DNA of 64,000 bases from Aquimarina agarivorans (GTDB lineage Bacteria > Bacteroidota > Bacteroidia > Flavobacteriales > Flavobacteriaceae), in the NCBI RefSeq assembly GCF_000218485.1, contig NZ_AFPB01000152.1, positions 36,386 through 100,385 on the forward strand, written 5' to 3'. Below the pieces are notes generated by a model. The model saw only the letters and a program-made list of their open reading frames with translations, was not told where the DNA came from and did no database searches. The position numbers were made by a program, and so were the translations under genes. This document shows positions 18,690-28,608 of the stretch, one piece after another. Positions within the stretch are counted from its first letter, which is position 1. Every line of letters starts with the position of its first letter.

Positions 18690-20267
18690 TTAGTTATCTT
18701 CTTCTTCTTCTTCTTCTTCTTCAAAAACAATACTTTCGTAAGCGCCAATATCTGGGGCGTCTAAGCTTCTTAAAGTTCCAATAATATCACTACCAGCAAG
18801 ACTGACTGCTTTTCCATTAGCGGCAGATGCTTCACTGATTTGCATAAAATTCAATTTGGTGTTTTTAAACTCAACGTTTTCATTAAAAATACAATTTACA
18901 TATAAATCAGTATTTTCAAAATCATATTCTGGGATACTTCCTTGAAGCGTTCGGTCATTAAATTCAATCAAACAATTTTTAAATTCAAAGTTAAATTCAG
19001 CCTCATCCCTGTTAGATAAGTTTAATTCTACCCGATTACTACCAGCAATAATGCAGTTGGTAAAATTGGCTGCTTCCAAATTAGAATCAGCAACAGTATT
19101 GGTCATATTTGGTCTGTTACTAATATTTAATGCAGGTTGCGCACGCAAACCAAAACTAAAATAATTAGTAATAGTGGAGTGTGTAAAATTATACGTTCCA
19201 CCTTCTTCAATACCAAGGCTTGCCTGACCACTTTGGTTAATAACTACGTTGTTTGCCATTATGTTAGTGGCAATAGCTTGTATACCCGCAGCTTGAGAGT
19301 TGTATATTTGAACATTTTCCAGTGTTAAGCTGGGGGTAGTTTCATCTCCATTACCGTCAATTAAAATTCCAATTGTAGCATTTTTAATAGTGGTGTTGGT
19401 AATTCTATTGTTTATTGACCCTTTTCGGAACCAAATAAGTCCCCACTGCCCAGGTAAATCATCAAAATCTTCAGCTATCCGATCTCCTTCAATAATAACT
19501 TGATTTTTCATAGGCTCATCCTCCGGACTTTTGGTGCCATTAATAACTAAGCTTGCCCCTTCTTCAATGATCAAGCCAGAATCTTCATGAAAATGTATTC
19601 GGGCTCCAGCCTCAATGGTTAATGTTTTTCCAGTAGGTACTACAGCGTTTCCGTAAATAACATATGCTTTTTCGTTAGTCATAGTCAATTCATCATCGGT
19701 AAGGTCAAAGCCGTTTAATTGAATAAATTCACCCTGATCATCGCGTTGTCTGGTTTCAAAATCACGTCCAGGATCGGTGGTTTCTTTAAAAATAAACGTG
19801 GCATCTTTAACTAAAGTAATCAGTTCTATTGCTTTTTCCTGGTTGGAAAAAGTGATTTTATCATTGTAAAAAGAATCTTCTAAACTGTCAGCGTCAGCAT
19901 CAATAGTAGCTTCTATAAAAATAAAAATACTATCCTTGGCTAGGATATTGATATTTTCAAAAATTTTACCAGACTCAGGAGTTTGCGGACTACCAATTAA
20001 GGGTTGCCCGTCTACACTTAATGTGTATTTAGATGTAGCGCCTCTTTCCAAGGAAATCATAGGAATGGTAATATCATTATCTGAACGATTATATACTTTT
20101 ACTGATTGCGTACTGGATTGAATTCTGGTAAACAAAGTGTCCATAAAAATGGTGTCGGCAGAAAATTCAATACCTCCAGCGCTTACAATTTCGGTATCAA
20201 AATCTTTTCGGCAACTACTCCAAAGAAGAATGCAAAAAAGGGCAATAAAAAAATGAAAATATTTCAT
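18690..20267 (-). CDS. Large beta-helix-like lipoprotein
   Basis: Surface or periplasmic lipoprotein of 525 residues. The signal with lipobox is MKYFHFFIALFCILLWSSC, so Cys19 should carry the lipid. An Ig-like region covers about residues 25-170. A repetitive region follows (about 190-490) rich in short beta turns with N and I ladders (for example LTLENVQIYNSQAAGIQAIATN), typical of right-handed parallel beta-helix proteins. No catalytic motif is evident. The extreme C-terminus is eight glutamates then DN, encoded by a GAA repeat. The 26 codons upstream of the chosen ATG are not family-like. Confidence 0.8.
   Translation of the reverse strand: MKYFHFFIALFCILLWSSCRKDFDTEIVSAGGIEFSADTIFMDTLFTRIQSSTQSVKVYNRSDNDITIPMISLERGATSKYTLSVDGQPLIGSPQTPESGKIFENINILAKDSIFIFIEATIDADADSLEDSFYNDKITFSNQEKAIELITLVKDATFIFKETTDPGRDFETRQRDDQGEFIQLNGFDLTDDELTMTNEKAYVIYGNAVVPTGKTLTIEAGARIHFHEDSGLIIEEGASLVINGTKSPEDEPMKNQVIIEGDRIAEDFDDLPGQWGLIWFRKGSINNRITNTTIKNATIGILIDGNGDETTPSLTLENVQIYNSQAAGIQAIATNIMANNVVINQSGQASLGIEEGGTYNFTHSTITNYFSFGLRAQPALNISNRPNMTNTVADSNLEAANFTNCIIAGSNRVELNLSNRDEAEFNFEFKNCLIEFNDRTLQGSIPEYDFENTDLYVNCIFNENVEFKNTKLNFMQISEASAANGKAVSLAGSDIIGTLRSLDAPDIGAYESIVFEEEEEEEEDN
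18699..18722. repeat. Trinucleotide (GAA/TTC)8 repeat
   Basis: Eight perfect TTC units on the + strand encode the acidic tail of the lipoprotein on the - strand. The repeat is a multiple of three, so length changes would alter only the number of glutamates. Confidence 0.9.
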
Positions 20268-20377
20268 GGGACAAAAATACGTTTTTGGTAAAAATAGGAT
20301 ATTTTGATAAATGGATAAACAAAGTTTAGGTTTTAGATATGTCAACTACGTATTTATACGTAATTAAGCTGACAAAA

Positions 20378-20412
20378 TTTGATGCTTAAAAAACAAAACA
20401 TTTGTACATTTG
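20378..20412 (+). promoter_or_regulatory. Candidate promoter of lpd
   Basis: TTTG at 20378-20381 and TACATTTG at 20405-20412 fit the Bacteroidota TTTG/TAnnTTTG promoter pattern, with a 23-base spacer at the long end of the accepted range. Transcription would begin about 70 bases before the lpd start codon. Confidence 0.4.
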
Positions 20413-20486
20413 TTAGAGTAATTAATAAACTTAAATAAGTTGTTATAATTGTAATTTAAAACGACTATTATCAAAAAATATATATT

Positions 20487-21894
20487 ATGAGTTCATTTGA
20501 TGTTGCTGTTATAGGTTCAGGACCTGGAGGATATGTTGCTGCAATTCGTTGCGCGCAATTGGGAATGAAAACAGCTATTATTGAAAAATACAATACACTT
20601 GGTGGTACATGTTTAAACGTAGGGTGTATTCCAAGTAAGGCGTTGTTAGATTCTTCGCATCATTTTGAACATGCAACAAAACATTTTGAAGGGCATGGTA
20701 TTGAAATTTCGGGGGAGGTAAAGGCGAATCTTGAAAAAATGATTGCCCGTAAACAAACCGTAGTGGATCAAACTTGTGATGGTGTTGCTTATTTAATGAA
20801 AAAAAATAAGATAGAAGTTTTTCAGGGCACTGGTAGCTTTAAGGATGCTACTCATATTGATATCGCTACTGCAGAAGGTGAAACTGTAGAAATTGAAGCA
20901 AAAAATACTATTATTGCCACAGGGTCAAAGCCTTCCACCTTATCATTTGCAGAAATTGATAAGACCAGAATTATTACATCAACCGAAGCATTGAAATTAA
21001 AAGAAATCCCCAAACACTTATTAATTATAGGAGGTGGTGTTATTGGTCTGGAGCTTGGTCAAGTTTACCGCCGTTTAGGCGCTCAGGTTTCAGTAGTTGA
21101 ATATGCAGACCGTATCATTCCAACAATGGATGCAGCTTTGTCAAAAGAATTGATGAAGGCAATGAAAAAGCAAGGGGGTAAAATTTTATTTGCCTTACTG
21201 TGTAAAAAATGTTGAAAATACGGGTGATGAGGTCCTCATTACTGCAACTGATAAAAAAGATCAAGAAGTTACTTTTAATGCGGATTATTGTTTAGTTTCA
21301 GTTGGAAGAAGCCCGTATACTAAAGGATTAAATTTAGATGCAGTTGGTATTAAAACTACCGAAAAAGGCCAAATAGAAACGAATGGGCATTTACAAACAA
21401 ATGTTTCCAACATATATGCTATTGGCGATGTGGTTAAAGGAGCTATGTTAGCGCACAAAGCTGAAGAAGAGGGTGTTTTAGTGGCAGAAGTTTTAGCAGG
21501 ACAAAAACCACATATTGATTACAATTTAATACCAGGTGTGGTATATACATGGCCTGAAGTTGCTGCTGTTGGAAAAACAGAAGAACAATTAAAAGAAGCG
21601 GGTGTAGCCTACAAATCAGGGCAATTTCCATTTAGAGCTTTGGGTAGAGCAAGAGCTAGTAGTGATTTAGGTGGTTTTGTAAAGATTTTAGCGGATAAAA
21701 CAACCGACGAAATTTTAGGAGTACATATGGTAGGTGCACGTTGTGCAGATTTAATTGCCGAAGCCGTTACAGCTATGGAATTTAGAGCAAGTGCCGAAGA
21801 TGTAGCGCGTATGAGTCATGCACACCCAACATTTACTGAAGCTATCAAAGAAGCAGCTTTAGCAGCAACTGAGGATAGGGCCCTGCATGTGTAA
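20487..21894 (+). pseudogene. lpdA: Dihydrolipoyl dehydrogenase, split by a frameshift at a G5 run
   Basis: E3 subunit of the 2-oxoacid dehydrogenase complexes. It reoxidises dihydrolipoamide with FAD and NAD. All hallmark motifs are present but in two frames. The first frame (20487 to about 21178) has the FAD site GSGPGGYVAA, the redox disulfide GGTCLNVGCIPSK and the NAD site GGGVIGLELG. The second (to 21894) has AIGDVVKGAML and the catalytic histidine in HAHPTFTEAIKEAA. Removing one G from the five at 21174-21178 restores a continuous 468-residue protein reading KQGVKFYLPYCVKNVE across the join, the normal length. It is either a sequencing indel or a real loss. A terminator follows. Confidence 0.93.
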
Positions 21895-21921
21895 GTAATT
21901 CTTTTTTGTTTTTAAAAATTT

Positions 21922-21960
21922 AAAAAAAACTTGATAAATTAATTTTATCAAGTTTTTTTT
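21922..21960 (+). terminator. Rho-independent terminator after lpd
   Basis: Nearly perfect inverted repeat: aaaaaaaacttgataaa, a short ttaa loop, then tttatcaagtttttttt. It begins about 25 bases after the lpd stop. The long A and T arms make it potentially bidirectional. Confidence 0.85.
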
Positions 21961-22429
21961 AGATTAATAACATTCTAAAAAGATTTCAATATTGAATTAG
22001 CGATTTAACTGTTTTTATTCATTCACAAATCAAATTAAATATGCGAAATAAAAGCTACGCTGATGTTTCTTTTTTAATCTTAATCAAAGTTTCATATCTT
22101 TTAAGGTGATTTATAATAAGAATCAGTTAAAATCAACTAAAAAGACCATTTTAGTTCAAATTTGTTGTTTGGCAATGCAACAGACGTTACTAGTGGTTGT
22201 CTTTAATTTTATACTCTTAATGAGGAATAGGCATGCTCAAACACAGTCCATTTTAAAGAAATATTAAATTTTAAAATAGTCGCTACAAAGTAATAATACG
22301 TTATGGTGTTGGTTTGTTTTATAACTAGTCCTTATAGTGCGTAAAATGTTTAAGTGTTTAACAAAACTTTTCATCAACTTATAAGTTGAAATTAACGTTT
22401 GTTGATGTAATATTAATTATATTGATATT
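21961..22429. other. Gene-free region before the VWA gene
   Basis: About 470 bases with no supported open frame and no RNA gene recognised. It is AT-rich with a short palindrome-like cttataagttgaa near 22379. It probably contains the promoter of the VWA/MoxR pair. Confidence 0.5.
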
Positions 22430-23561
22430 ATGAATAAACGTTCACAAACATACACAGGCTTTGTGTTCAAAAAATACGAAGCTCCTGAGCAAAGTATTTT
22501 TGATACACTTTTGGATATTTTTAAAGAACTTATAACGCATACTTCGGGCGATGTTGATGAGGCGTTGGATTGGTTAGCTGAACTGGATTCGGAATACGGA
22601 ATAGCGACTCCTGAATACACTTTAAAGGATTTTGAAGAAGACTTAAAAAAGAAAGGGTATATTAGAGAGGAAATAAAACCAGACGGTCAGGGAGGTAAAG
22701 CTATTACTGCAAAAACAGAACGAGCGATCAGGCAGCGTGCACTCAACCAAATTTTCGGAAAGCTACGAAAGTCTGGTGTAGGAAATCACAAAACCCAATA
22801 AAATTGGAGTGGGTGATGAAACTACGGGTGAATTTAGGAATTATGTTTTTGGGGATACTATAGAGCGAGTTTCCATTACTGAAAGTCTGCGCAACGCTCA
22901 AATAAATCATGGTATTGAAAATGGTTTTAAGCTTACCGAAGATGATTTGGTGGTGCATGAAACTAATCATAAAGCGCAAATGAGTACTATACTAATGATT
23001 GATATTAGTCATAGTATGATTTTATATGGCGAAGATCGCATTACACCAGCTAAAAAAGTGGCTATGGCTTTGGCTGAACTAATTACCACCAGGTATCCTA
23101 AAGATACCTTGGAAATTATTGTGTTTGGGAATGATTCATGGCGAATTTCGATACAAGATTTGCCTTATTTACAAGTAGGACCTTACCATACAAATACAGT
23201 TGCAGGTTTGGAATTGGCACTTGATTTACTTCGGCGAAAGCGAAATACCAACAAACAAATTTTTATGATCACCGATGGTAAACCGAGTTGTTTACGTTTG
23301 CCTGATGGTCGTTATTACAAGAATAGTAATGGGTTGGATGATTATATTGTGAATAAATGCTACGGAATGGCACAACAAGCACGTAAGCTCCATATTCCTA
23401 TTACCACATTTATGATTGCTCAGGATCCTTATCTTATGAAATTTGTTGAAGCTTTTACCAAAGCAAATCAAGGGAAAGCTTTTTATACAGGTTTAAAAGG
23501 GTTAGGTGAAATGATTTTTGAAGATTACGAACAAAACAGAAAAAAAAGAATTAAAGGATAG
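22430..23561 (+). pseudogene. VWA domain-containing protein (MoxR partner), split by a frameshift
   Basis: Cytosolic von Willebrand factor A protein that works with the AAA+ gene immediately downstream. The N-terminal part (22430 to about 22793) reads up to KSGVGNHK and the second frame continues KIGVGDETTGEFRNYVFGD. Dropping one A from the four at 22790-22793 joins them into about 376 residues. The MIDAS-like metal site is MIDISHSMILYGED near residue 185, with NTVAGLELALDLLRRKR and FMITDGKPSCLRLPDG further on. The A4 run is short for a typical sequencing error, so a real mutation is possible. Without repair only the C-terminal frame would carry the VWA domain. Confidence 0.9.
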
Positions 23562-23585
23562 TATTAATTCTTACAAATAGCACTT

Positions 23586-25049
23586 ATGGAATATACTCAA
23601 TTAAAAACATTAGGAGATTTAAAGTCCGCAGGATATACTTACAAGACGATTAAAGATGAATTAAGGGATAATTTGTCTCATAAAATAAAGAATAATGAGA
23701 CTGTTTTTGAAGGAGTTTATGGGTACGAGCATACTGTAATTCCTGAATTGCAACGGGCTATTTTGTCCAAGCATAACATCAATTTATTAGGACTTCGAGG
23801 GCAGGCTAAAACCAGATTGGCGCGTCAAATGACTAATTTACTGGATGAATATGTGCCTGTTGTGGCTGGTTCGGAAATTAACGATGATCCTTTGCAACCA
23901 ATTTCACGATTTGCTAAGGAATTAATAGCGGATAAAGGTGATGATACACCAATTACATGGATGCATAGGGAGGAGCGTTTTTCGGAAAAATTGGCTACAC
24001 CTGATGTTACAGTGGCGGACATCATTGGTGATGTAGATCCAATAAAAGCGGCAAACTTAAAACTTTCTTATGCTGATGATCGTGTAATTCATTATGGAAT
24101 GATACCAAGAGCCAATCGATGTATTTTTGTTATTAACGAATTACCAGATTTGCAAGCTCGAATTCAGGTAGCTTTATTTAATATCCTTCAGGAAGGTGAT
24201 GTGCAAATCCGAGGATTTAAACTGCGTTTCAATTTGGATATGCAATTTGTATTTACCGCTAATCCTGAAGATTACACTAATAGAGGGAGTATTATTACTC
24301 CGTTGAAAGATAGGATAGGATCACAAATTTTAACACATTATCCTGATACTATTGAAATAGCAAAAAAAATAACTAAGCAGGAAGTGCAGTCAGACGCACG
24401 TCAAAAGGAAACGATATACGTACCCGAACTTGCATTTGAACTTTTAGAACAAATTGGTTTTGAAGCCAGAGAAAGTGAGTACGTGGATGCAAAAAGTGGC
24501 GTAAGTGCGCGTATGAGTATTACAGCATATGAAAATTTACTGAGCGCGGCGGAATTAAGAATGCTTACTTCTGGCGAAAGCCAAACTAGTGTACGTTTAA
24601 GTGATTTTATGGGAATTATACCTGCTATCAATGGAAAAATAGAGTTAGTTTACGAAGGGGAGCAGGAAGGATCGGCATCAGTAGCGCAATTGTTAATTCA
24701 CCGAGCGGTACAAACCTTATTTTCAAATTATTTCCCTAAAATAGAAAAATTAGAGCATAAAGATAAAGCAAGTCCGTACGACAAACTAGTGGACTGGTTT
24801 TATGATGGAACAGGTTTTGAATTACCAAGTGATTTATTAACTCCGGAATATGAGCAACTATTGGATATGGTTCCGCCGTTACAACAATTAATTTCTGAAT
24901 TTCAGCCGGAGATTTCTAAAAAAGACAGTTATTTTTTGAAAGAATTTTTACTTTGGGGGTTGGTTGAGTTTAAAAAATTAAGTAAGCTCCAAATGGAAAA
25001 AGGATTTGAGTTTAAGGATACTTTTGGAAGTTATATTCGAGGTATTTAA
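23586..25049 (+). CDS. MoxR/magnesium-chelatase-like AAA+ ATPase
   Basis: AAA+ ATPase of 487 residues related to MoxR and the chelatase I subunit. Such proteins remodel targets together with a VWA protein. Walker A is GLRGQAKTRLAR near residue 62. Walker B is CIFVINELPDL near residue 182, with Asn-Glu in place of the usual Asp-Glu. Sensor-like FVFTANPEDYTNRG and the arginine in TPLKDRIGSQ follow. The last 150 residues form a helical lid and an extension. It starts 24 bases after the VWA gene, so the pair is an operon. Substrates of this Bacteroidota pair are unknown. A strong terminator lies 18 bases after the stop. Confidence 0.9.
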   Translation: MEYTQLKTLGDLKSAGYTYKTIKDELRDNLSHKIKNNETVFEGVYGYEHTVIPELQRAILSKHNINLLGLRGQAKTRLARQMTNLLDEYVPVVAGSEINDDPLQPISRFAKELIADKGDDTPITWMHREERFSEKLATPDVTVADIIGDVDPIKAANLKLSYADDRVIHYGMIPRANRCIFVINELPDLQARIQVALFNILQEGDVQIRGFKLRFNLDMQFVFTANPEDYTNRGSIITPLKDRIGSQILTHYPDTIEIAKKITKQEVQSDARQKETIYVPELAFELLEQIGFEARESEYVDAKSGVSARMSITAYENLLSAAELRMLTSGESQTSVRLSDFMGIIPAINGKIELVYEGEQEGSASVAQLLIHRAVQTLFSNYFPKIEKLEHKDKASPYDKLVDWFYDGTGFELPSDLLTPEYEQLLDMVPPLQQLISEFQPEISKKDSYFLKEFLLWGLVEFKKLSKLQMEKGFEFKDTFGSYIRGI

Positions 25050-25067
25050 TTTGTAAATCATTAAACG

Positions 25068-25107
25068 CTAAAAAAGTCAGTCCAATTCATTGTACTGACT
25101 TTTTTAG
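25068..25107 (+). terminator. Rho-independent terminator after the AAA+ gene
   Basis: Perfect 14-base inverted repeat ctaaaaaagtcagt / actgacttttttag with a 12-base loop. The T-rich 3' arm gives a terminator on the + strand, and the A-rich 5' arm allows function for the TonB-like remnant on the - strand too. Confidence 0.85.
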
Positions 25108-25176
25108 TTTTAGAAAATGCAATACAGGTTCTGATTTTAAATGAGTAATTTAATATCGGAAACGGTATTAAAGTTG

Positions 25177-25943
25177 CTACTGCACCTTAAATGTGATGGG
25201 TAGGGTGTAGGCCATTTTAACCTTAGTATTTCCGTGTCGAGCAGGTTTCATTTTAGGTAATAATCGCGCTACTCTTTTAGCGCGCTTTTATATTACTGAC
25301 TAAACCATTTTCGTTGATTTCAAAATATAAAAAAATCGTTTGTTTTCCGCTCAACCCCAGTTCGTCACCCAATCCGTTGTTAAACCTACGCAATACCATA
25401 CGCTGTACTTTTTCCTGAAAACAAATAGCACGTTCATTATTGGTGCTATACTTATCGCAACCAGGAAAAATAGGTAAAAATTCAACCGTGTTTGGTTTGT
25501 AAATAGTTGTTGCTACTGATTTGGCTTTCCCTTTAGTGGTTTTTACAGTTGCGGCTTTAGTTGCACCATCATTAGCCTTTGCAGTGGCTTTTGTATTTGG
25601 CTCAATTTTAGGCACCTTTTTTTTGGTGGGGACTTCTTCAGGTTTTTTTTTCAACTACTTCTGGTATTTTAGTCGAAATCGTTTTCGTTTCTACAACCGT
25701 TTTAGGTATTTTTACTTGTGTTTCGGCAATAGGATTATCAGGAATAGGGGTTACGGGACCCATAGTATGCAATAAATCGTTAGTATCCATAGCTGGGGCA
25801 GTTAGGCTAATGGCTTTTTGTGGAACTTGCTTGTAATTAAAAATGGCATACATAATATAGCTAAAGCTCAATAATGCAATTAGTCAAATTTGAAAATCAA
25901 TTGTTTTGTCTTTTTTTACGTTTGCGTCGTGTTTTTTAGTCAT
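25177..25943 (-). pseudogene. TonB-like energy transducer, multiply disrupted
   Basis: Remnant of a TonB-type protein that would couple the proton motive force to outer-membrane receptors. Reading from the ATG at 25941-25943: MTKKHDANVKKDKTIDFQI, then an in-frame TGA (25884-25886) where relatives have glycine at the start of the membrane helix, then LIALLSFSYIMYAIF. A Pro/Lys-rich linker follows, interrupted by a +1 shift in the nine-T run at 25643-25651. The C-terminal domain (FLPIFPGCDKY, GLSGKQTIFLYFEIN) is shifted again near 25270, before RLLPKMKPARHGN and AYTLPITFKV. About ten residues normally present seem to be missing at that last join. Three independent lesions make this a convincing pseudogene. 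Confidence 0.88.
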
Positions 25944-26132
25944 TATTAACATAATTTATGGTTAACTGTTATCAAGGAGCGTACCAAAAGTATTTGTGAA
26001 TTTGGTAAAAATATGAAGTGTTAGTTGTTTTTTTGATTAATGGATTGCAGTTGTTAATGGTGGTATTTTAATTTTTAAGCTTAATTTTTGTTTATTTATG
26101 AATTTAATAATAATGTTATCGAATAGTGTATC

Positions 26133-26589
26133 ATGGTTGTAATTGAAACGGTAAAAAAAGCGTTAGAAAAAAGCGTATTATGTTGGTTAGCTACAGCTTC
26201 AAAGGAAAGGCTACCTAATGTGTCTCCAAAAGAAGTGTTTAAGTACTATGATAAAGATTGTATTCTAATTGCTAATATTGCTTCAGCTAAAAGCAGAATT
26301 AATATAGAGGAAAACCCTAATGTATGTTTTAAGCTTTATCGATATTTTTATTCAAAAAAGCTATCAATTAAAGGGAGTTTCACGTGTAATTACCAAAAAG
26401 GATATTAAATTTGAAGCTATGGAAAAAGAGTTGTTGAAAATAACCTTAGGGAAGCTTCCTTTTTCTAGCATTTTTAGGGTTACTGTTACATCTGTTAAAC
26501 CTGTCATAGCACCTAGTTACTTATTGTTTCCTAATACCACAGAACAAGATCAAATAGCTAATGCTAAAAAGGCTTACGGAATTAAATAA
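26133..26589 (+). pseudogene. PPOX-fold (pyridoxamine 5'-phosphate oxidase family) protein, frameshifted
   Basis: Small flavin-binding split-barrel protein, about 151 residues if repaired. The first frame (26133 to about 26330) has CWLATASKERLPNVSPKEVF and NIASAKSRINIEENPNVC, typical of this family. The second frame continues SFIDIFIQK and GVSRVI up to KKAYGIK. Removing one base from the ttttaa stretch at 26327-26332 gives NVCFSFIDIFIQKSYQLKG. No substrate can be named; many members are of unknown function. It stands alone between the TonB-like remnant and lipB. Confidence 0.8.
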
Positions 26590-26623
26590 TTTGGCTGATT
26601 TTTAGTAAATCCTTATTAATACC

Positions 26624-26631
26624 TACCTTTG
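26624..26631 (+). promoter_or_regulatory. Candidate -7 element of lipB
   Basis: TACCTTTG matches the TAnnTTTG consensus and ends only three bases before the first possible lipB ATG. No good TTTG partner is seen at the usual distance. If active, the transcript would be leaderless or nearly so, starting around the second ATG (26638). Confidence 0.35.
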
Positions 26632-26634
26632 TAA

Positions 26635-27333
26635 ATGATGAATAAAAAGGTCAATTTTATAAATTTAGGGGTTAAAGATTACAAAGCGTCTTGGGATCAG
26701 CAGGAAGCTATTTTTAAGGATGTTGTTGCTATCAAACTTAAAAAATCAAGAGAAAATTTATCGATAGATACGCCCAATTATTTATTGTTTGTTGAGCATC
26801 CGCATGTGTTTACTTTAGGTAAAAGTGGGGAAATATCAAATTTACTGACTCCTAAAGCAACCTTGGAAAAGCAAGGTGTTTCATTTTATAAAATTAATAG
26901 AGGGGGCGATATAACCTATCATGGACCTGGTCAAGTTGTAGGATATCCTATATTAGATTTGGATAATTTTTTTACTGATATTCATAAATACCTGCGTTTT
27001 TTAGAGGAAACAGTGATACTAACGCTGACCGAATATGGCATTACTGCTACACGAAGCGATGGAGAAACCGGCGTATGGTTGGATGTTGGAACACCCTTTG
27101 CGCGTAAAATTTGTGCCATGGGCGTACGCGCCAGTCGTTGGGTTACTATGCATGGGTTTGCATTCAATGTTAATACCGATTTGGGCTATTTTGATCACAT
27201 TATTCCTTGTGGTATTAAAGGAAAAGGGGTAACCTCATTACAAGCTGAATTAGGAAGAGAAGTTCCTATTGTAGAAGTTCAGAGAAAATTACTTACTCAT
27301 TTTAAGAATTTGTTTGAGGTGGAGTTTATTTAA
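26635..27333 (+). CDS. lipB: Lipoyl(octanoyl) transferase
   Basis: Transfers octanoate from acyl carrier protein to the lipoyl domains of 2-oxoacid dehydrogenases, the first step of lipoate synthesis. The product has 232 residues. The signature RGGDITYHGPGQVVGYP is near residue 88. The catalytic lysine is in ARKICAMGVRASRW and the catalytic cysteine in HIIPCGIKGKGVTSL. Two ATG codons in tandem (26635 and 26638) could each be the start. Its product ultimately serves complexes that use the Lpd encoded 5 kb upstream. The gene is intact. Confidence 0.96.
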   Translation: MMNKKVNFINLGVKDYKASWDQQEAIFKDVVAIKLKKSRENLSIDTPNYLLFVEHPHVFTLGKSGEISNLLTPKATLEKQGVSFYKINRGGDITYHGPGQVVGYPILDLDNFFTDIHKYLRFLEETVILTLTEYGITATRSDGETGVWLDVGTPFARKICAMGVRASRWVTMHGFAFNVNTDLGYFDHIIPCGIKGKGVTSLQAELGREVPIVEVQRKLLTHFKNLFEVEFI

Positions 27334-27378
27334 TGGTTTATTGTTGTTTTTTATACTAAGATTGAAGATTACAATGTT

Positions 27379-28416
27379 ATGCAGAATTTATTTTTTTATT
27401 TGATTCTATGGTTTTTGGTAGTTGGATGTAAATCAACTTTAGGGTCTAAAAAATTAATTACAGTAAATGGTGCAATACCAATAAAAAAAATTGGGGTTAC
27501 TTTGGTGCATGAACATATAATGGTTGATTGGATTGGCGCCGATAGTACTGGTCAACACCGTTGGAATAAAGCAGCGGTAATAAAACGCGCTATGCCTTTT
27601 TTAATTGATGCCCAAAAGAAAGGCGTAAATACCTTTTTTGATTGCACACCTGCTTATATTGGCCGTGATCCTATTCTATTAAAAAAAATATCTGAAAGCA
27701 CAGGAATGCATATTGTTACTAATACGGGCTACTATGGAGCAGTTAATAACAAATTTATGCCAAAGCACGCTTTTAAGGATAGCGCTAAAGGTATTGCACA
27801 AATTTGGATTGACGAATTTGAGCATGGAATTGATGGGACAAAAATAATTCCTGGGTTTATAAAAATTTCAGTAGGTGTTGAAGATACTTTGTCGCAATTG
27901 CATGCAAAAATTGTTAAGGCTGCTGCAATAGCACATAAAAAAACGGGTATGACAATTGTATCGCATACTGGTCCAGATGGTCCTGCATTTGCCCAAATGG
28001 AAATTTTAAATGAGCAAGGCGTTTCTTCTGAAGCCTTTGTTTGGACACATGCTCAAAATGGTACATTAAATGGTCAAATAAAAGCGGCAAAACAAGGTGC
28101 CTGGATTTCGCTTGATCATGTGCAGTCTGGCCCATCCGATCCGCTATCGCAAAATAAAAACACTATTAATTGGTATGTAAATCGTTTAACAGCATTAAAA
28201 AAGGAAAAACTCTTACACAAAATACTACTGTCTCACGATTCGGGTTGGTATAATGTGGGTCAGGAAAATGGAGGAAATTATCGCGGATATACCGCTATTT
28301 TTGATCATTTAATTCCTGTGCTTAAGGAAAATGGTTTCACTCGAAAAGATATAGATGTGTTGTTAATTAAAAATCCTCAGAATGCTTATGCATTAAACAA
28401 AAGGACAATTAAATAA
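27379..28416 (+). CDS. Phosphotriesterase-family lipoprotein
   Basis: Binuclear metal hydrolase of the phosphotriesterase family, 345 residues, in the amidohydrolase superfamily. The signal MQNLFFYLILWFLVVGCKS is a lipoprotein signal, so the enzyme is probably on the envelope. The metal ligands are all visible: HEH in LVHEHIMVDW near residue 45, the carbamylated lysine in GFIKISVG near 160, histidines in VSHTGPDG and WTHAQNG, and aspartate in LLSHDSGW. Family members are lactonases, esterases or phosphodiesterases, and the physiological substrate here is unknown. It lies 45 bases after lipB and may be co-transcribed. Confidence 0.88.
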   Translation: MQNLFFYLILWFLVVGCKSTLGSKKLITVNGAIPIKKIGVTLVHEHIMVDWIGADSTGQHRWNKAAVIKRAMPFLIDAQKKGVNTFFDCTPAYIGRDPILLKKISESTGMHIVTNTGYYGAVNNKFMPKHAFKDSAKGIAQIWIDEFEHGIDGTKIIPGFIKISVGVEDTLSQLHAKIVKAAAIAHKKTGMTIVSHTGPDGPAFAQMEILNEQGVSSEAFVWTHAQNGTLNGQIKAAKQGAWISLDHVQSGPSDPLSQNKNTINWYVNRLTALKKEKLLHKILLSHDSGWYNVGQENGGNYRGYTAIFDHLIPVLKENGFTRKDIDVLLIKNPQNAYALNKRTIK

Positions 28417-28486
28417 TTATAAAAGCTTTGTATAAAATGTTAAGCAGACGGGGGTAAACAAAATGTTTGACTATATTTGACCTGCA

Positions 28487-28528
28487 TAAAAAAAGAAAGC
28501 CACTCAATTTCTTGAATGGCTTGTCTTT
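28487..28528 (-). terminator. Terminator between the phosphotriesterase gene and tRNA-Asn
   Basis: Inverted repeat aagccactcaa / ttgaatggctt with a tttc loop. It has an A-run on its left side, so read on the - strand it ends in Ts just downstream of the tRNA-Asn gene. On the + strand it could also stop transcription from the upstream enzyme gene. Confidence 0.7.
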
Positions 28529-28534
28529 ATTAAG

Positions 28535-28608
28535 CTCCCCCTCTTGGGCTCGAACCAAGGACCCTCTGATTAACAGTCAGATGCTCTAACCAACTGAGCT
28601 AAGGAGGA
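28535..28608 (-). tRNA. tRNA-Asn (GTT)
   Basis: Reading the - strand gives a 74-base cloverleaf: acceptor TCCTCCT pairing with AGGGGGA, D-loop AGCTCAGTTGGTTAGAGC, anticodon stem CTGAC/GTCAG-like arms around CTGTTAA (anticodon GTT), and T-arm CTTGGTTCGAGCCCAAG. The discriminator base is G. The CCA end is not encoded. Confidence 0.95.

Noticed and set aside
18683..18748. N-terminal extension with a poly-lysine run for the VC0807-like protein
   Set aside because: The lysines are the other frame of the (GAA)8 repeat that encodes the tail of the upstream lipoprotein. The ATG at 18682 is a better start.
21190..21894. Second part of lpd as an independent gene
   Set aside because: It lacks FAD and redox-disulfide motifs and joins perfectly to the first part after a one-base change.
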